A DNA stretch of 64,000 bases from Ignavibacteriota bacterium (lineage in GTDB: Bacteria > Bacteroidota > Ignavibacteria > Kapaibacteriales > UBA2268): positions 434,001-498,000 of the forward strand of contig JAHBUQ010000001.1 in assembly GCA_019637995.1 (NCBI GenBank). Reading direction: 5' to 3'. The stretch's first letter is position 1. The number at the start of each line of letters is the position of its first letter. The notes below the pieces were generated by a model, which saw only the letters and a program-made list of their open reading frames with translations, searched no databases and was not told the origin of the DNA. Below are positions 61,071-64,000 of the stretch, piece after piece. The translations under genes were made by a program, and so were the position numbers.

Positions 61071-62702
61071 TTAAAAGTTAAGTTTTTTTCTTGTATAAGC
61101 AATAGTAATTACTATGAAAGTGTAAATAAACACTGCGAAACCTAACCAATCACCCAAAATTGAATATATTGTCTTTTCCTTCAGTAACGGCAACTCTTCA
61201 TATAAGCCAAGTCGTTGGTACTGGGGCAGCTTATTTATACTCCTTCCTGTGGCAGAGATAACTCCCGAGACACCGGTATTTGCACATCTTGCAATATATC
61301 TTCGGTTCTCGATTGCGCGAACTGCTGCTATTAAGTAATGTTGTTCAGGTCCGGGTGTATAATCATACCAAGCATCATTTGTAATTATTATTAAAAATTC
61401 AGCTCCATTCTGACTTGTATTGGATACAAATTCAGGATAAATACTTTCGATACAAATGATAGGACCTAATGAAGCAGAATCATCTCCAATATTTAATTTA
61501 AGGTTTTTCTGTTCTTTGCCAATACCCCATGAAGAAATTCCAACACCCCATTCAAACCATGATTTCATAAACATTATTTTGTCGGCATAGGGGAGACGCT
61601 CAGCCATTGGGGTTAGCCTCATTTTTCTATAAGATTCAGGAGCTACTTCAGAATTTGGTTTTATAAGTACTGATGAATTATAAGGCTCGTAATACACACC
61701 TTCCTGATTGTCGTCTTTTCTGGCTGTAGCTGTTTTAGTATTTTCATCATAAAATTCAATTTCTGAAAATCCTGTAAAGAGCTGAACATTATTCTTATCC
61801 ACCCAAAGCTGTAAATATCTTAAGTCATATGGATTATTGACATTTATATATTTAGGGACTGCAGTTTCATTCCAAATCACCAAATCAGGTTTGTATCCTG
61901 CTAAAATCAATGAATCACAGATATCAAAATGCTGTTTAATCATTTCATCAACACTCATTTCCCATTTTCTCCAAGGGTTTATTGAAGGCTGAATAATTCC
62001 TACTGAAACAATTTTATTGGAAATCATTAATTTTTCATGTTGGAAAGATTGTGTCCGAATTAATCCATAAATTATTGGTAAAATTATAATTGCAATTAGC
62101 GATATAATCATTTTTTGTGCAAATTTACTTTGCCTGATTGTATCAATCGAAATATTGAAATCAATATTTCTCAAAATTTGAATTATGATTACATTGAAAA
62201 GAACAATCAAAAAGCTTGCACCCCAAACTCCTGTGATATCAATGAATTGAATCCAATAATAATTAAATATCTGAGTGTTGCCTATCGTCAGCCAAGGGTA
62301 TGAAAATTCTCCAAGATTATGAAGCCATTCAAAGAAAGTCCAGAAAAATGGAAAAGACCATAACGCACAATTCAGAGAAATTCGTTTTTTTACTATAAAA
62401 AATAAGCCAAAGGGAATCATAAAAAAGAATGGGTGTACAAAAGCAAGAATTATACTTGATGCTGTAAGGTAGGGGTCACTGTCAGCCTGCCAGCTTCCTA
62501 TCCACCAGTTTGTACCTGAATGATAAATAAAGAAAGTAATGTAAATTAACAAATATTTTCTTTTATATTCATGCTCCGAAAATTGCATTAATAAAGGGAT
62601 AAATGCCAGAAAAGACAGAAAGAAAAATGGTATTGGCGGAAATGATAAAGCAAGCATTCCACCTGTTAAAACAGCCGATAAAAAAGGATTTATATTTTTC
62701 AT
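61071..62702 (-). CDS. lnt: Apolipoprotein N-acyltransferase
   Basis: A 543-residue polytopic membrane enzyme adding the third acyl chain to lipoproteins. Several hydrophobic helices (about 1-220) precede the nitrilase-like periplasmic domain. The catalytic triad is E279 (VIWNETAVP), K360 (YRKMRLTP) and C417 (ICIESIYPEF), with TNDAWYD and RCANTGVSGVI conserved. The many lipoproteins in this window are its substrates in principle. It precedes motB by 42 bases and may be cotranscribed. Confidence 0.92.
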   Translation of the reverse strand: MKNINPFLSAVLTGGMLALSFPPIPFFFLSFLAFIPLLMQFSEHEYKRKYLLIYITFFIYHSGTNWWIGSWQADSDPYLTASSIILAFVHPFFFMIPFGLFFIVKKRISLNCALWSFPFFWTFFEWLHNLGEFSYPWLTIGNTQIFNYYWIQFIDITGVWGASFLIVLFNVIIIQILRNIDFNISIDTIRQSKFAQKMIISLIAIIILPIIYGLIRTQSFQHEKLMISNKIVSVGIIQPSINPWRKWEMSVDEMIKQHFDICDSLILAGYKPDLVIWNETAVPKYINVNNPYDLRYLQLWVDKNNVQLFTGFSEIEFYDENTKTATARKDDNQEGVYYEPYNSSVLIKPNSEVAPESYRKMRLTPMAERLPYADKIMFMKSWFEWGVGISSWGIGKEQKNLKLNIGDDSASLGPIICIESIYPEFVSNTSQNGAEFLIIITNDAWYDYTPGPEQHYLIAAVRAIENRRYIARCANTGVSGVISATGRSINKLPQYQRLGLYEELPLLKEKTIYSILGDWLGFAVFIYTFIVITIAYTRKKLNF

Positions 62703-62726
62703 TTCAAATTTTCAAAATTAAAAAAG

Positions 62727-62734
62727 CAAATGTA
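62727..62734 (-). promoter_or_regulatory. Possible -7 element of lnt
   Basis: TACATTTG on the minus strand matches TAnnTTTG, 24 bases before the lnt ATG. A second match lies at 62720-62713. No -33 element was found for either. Confidence 0.35.
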
Positions 62735-62825
62735 AGATTTTTTTTTATAAGAAAATAGCTTTTTATAAGTCTATTAGATAATTAATCTGAATTTGTTAGT
62801 AAATAAACATTAGTTTAACAATTAA

Positions 62826-64000
62826 ATGAAAAGAAGTAATTATAATATAAAATTTATTAATGCTGATAATAATTATATCAAATTGTCATTGGTTCTGATT
62901 TTATCATTGATATTTTTTAATTTATCATTCTCAGATGATGAAACTAAGCAATATCGTCCAATCGGAAAACCACTTTTAAGATATAATGATTTTCTTGAGC
63001 GACGCTTTGATACTTCAAATGTTGATAGAAGTTTCAGAATTAGAGCTAATGAACAACTTCAGTCAATGCAAAATTTTACCAAAGAATATTTCGATATTCT
63101 TCAATCCTCACAACCTGATTGGAAAAATATCGGACCTTTTGATATTGGCGGTAGAGTCCGAACAATTGCAGTCCATCCGACAAACCCGAATATTTTATAT
63201 ATCGGTGCAGCTGCCGGTGGAATTTGGAAAAGTACAAATGGTGCTATAAGCTGGATGCCCATGTTCGATTTTGAAGATGCAACTTCTTTTGGTTCGATTT
63301 CAATTGATCCCAACAATCCTGAAATATTGTATGCTGCAACCGGAGAAATGATTATTGGCGGTGGCATACCATACCTGGGAGATGGTATTTATAAAACTAC
63401 CGACTCCGGCAATTCTTGGTTTCAAATTGGGCTCACTGAGGTAGCTGCATTCTCGAAATTATATGTCCACCCTTTGAACTCAAGTATAATTTATGCAGCA
63501 GGTGTCGTCAGAAATGGTGGAGTTTACCGTTCTTCGGATGCAGGATTATCCTGGGAAAAATTATGCGATGGAAATATCACTGATTTAAGTATAAACCCTA
63601 ATGATATTAATGAAATATTTGCCGGAGTCAATGCTGTGGGGCTGATGTATTCAAGTGACGGTGGAGTAAACTGGTTAGAGCGCTCTCAAGGTCTGACTCA
63701 GCTTGGCGGTCGGGTATCAGTACAGGCATTTTCAAAAAATACATCAATACTTTATGCCCTGATTGAGAGAGCGGACAGCCGAGGCGCAGTATTTAAGTCA
63801 ACAAATAAAGGTAAAAGCTGGACTATGGTGTTAAATGGAAATCAGTCATTTTTTAATTCACAAGGTTATTATAATAATTATATTTCTATTCATCCTGATA
63901 ATCCCGATATTGTTCTTGCAGGAGGAATTGAATTATGGAGAACAAGAAATGGAGGTGCAAGTTGGGATGTAATGAATAATCGTACAAGCCCTTCTACAAT
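62826..64000 (+). CDS. Secreted BNR/Asp-box repeat protein (partial at window end)
   Basis: An open frame runs from ATG at 62826 off the window end, giving at least 391 residues; no 3' end is visible. An N-terminal hydrophobic segment (about 20-37, after a basic stretch) acts as signal peptide. The mature part has BNR/Asp-box repeats of the sialidase/VPS10-like propeller: GIWKSTNG, GIYKTTDSGNSW, GVYRSSDAGLSW, LMYSSDGGVNW, AVFKSTNKGKSW. Such proteins in this group are usually T9SS cargo, but the C-terminus is outside. It is divergent from lnt. No catalytic residues can be named. Confidence 0.75.
   Translation, partial: MKRSNYNIKFINADNNYIKLSLVLILSLIFFNLSFSDDETKQYRPIGKPLLRYNDFLERRFDTSNVDRSFRIRANEQLQSMQNFTKEYFDILQSSQPDWKNIGPFDIGGRVRTIAVHPTNPNILYIGAAAGGIWKSTNGAISWMPMFDFEDATSFGSISIDPNNPEILYAATGEMIIGGGIPYLGDGIYKTTDSGNSWFQIGLTEVAAFSKLYVHPLNSSIIYAAGVVRNGGVYRSSDAGLSWEKLCDGNITDLSINPNDINEIFAGVNAVGLMYSSDGGVNWLERSQGLTQLGGRVSVQAFSKNTSILYALIERADSRGAVFKSTNKGKSWTMVLNGNQSFFNSQGYYNNYISIHPDNPDIVLAGGIELWRTRNGGASWDVMNNRTSPST

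Overview
The window is AT-rich chromosomal DNA from a member of the Bacteroidota/Ignavibacteria/Kapabacteria group. The evidence is threefold. Several secreted proteins carry C-terminal type IX secretion (T9SS) sorting domains. Many upstream regions carry the Bacteroidota-type -7 element TAnnTTTG, while purine-rich ribosome sites are often weak. CsrA, FliW and MotB show a flagellated lineage, which is unusual for classical Bacteroidetes and points towards Kapabacteria or Ignavibacteria. That placement is inference from gene content. No phage, transposon, CRISPR array or rRNA operon was seen; the window looks like core genome with lineage-specific secreted and signalling genes.

Layout. 0-5 kb: recG converges on an ABC exporter, followed by a bacteriohemerythrin. 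5-10.8 kb (minus strand): a probable four-gene operon of DUF485 protein, ActP-like symporter, metallophosphoesterase, and a large Cache-PAS-PAS-CBS-DUF294 sensor. 11-16.5 kb (plus): chemoreceptor, beta-propeller lipoprotein, GAF-SpoIIE phosphatase and PAP2 phosphatase. 16.6-23.5 kb: a lipoprotein, a racemase/acetyltransferase pair, SppA, a PAP2-like enzyme and a PLP-dependent trans-sulfuration enzyme. 23.8-32.4 kb (plus): topA, a TPR lipoprotein resembling T9SS component PorW/SprE, phoB-phoR-phoU and an ECF sigma factor. 32.5-35.3 kb: three glycosyltransferases. 35.5-38.7 kb: ptb-buk and divergent gapA.

38.7-64 kb: a tiny Lys/Tyr-rich repeat protein; a 1537-residue secreted VWA/WD40/Hydin-like mosaic; MsbA-like exporter; TlpA-type thioredoxin protein, LOG protein and SDR on the minus strand; a secreted subtilisin; tRNA-Ala(GGC) and tRNA-Asp(GTC) with promoter and terminator; an MFS carrier; a stand-alone receiver; an exosortase with its membrane partner; an aldehyde dehydrogenase cluster; fliW-csrA with a response regulator and a YciI-like protein; lnt-motB; and a secreted BNR-repeat protein that runs off the end.

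How they fit together. Cell-envelope biology dominates: lipoprotein maturation (Lnt), lipid export (MsbA), glycosyl transfer, T9SS cargo and a probable T9SS component, and a second, exosortase-based surface-sorting system whose substrates are not in the window. Signalling genes sit next to transport and metabolism. The most unusual pieces are the acetate-symporter operon with a fused multi-domain sensor, the exosortase pair, and the VWA/WD40 mosaic protein.
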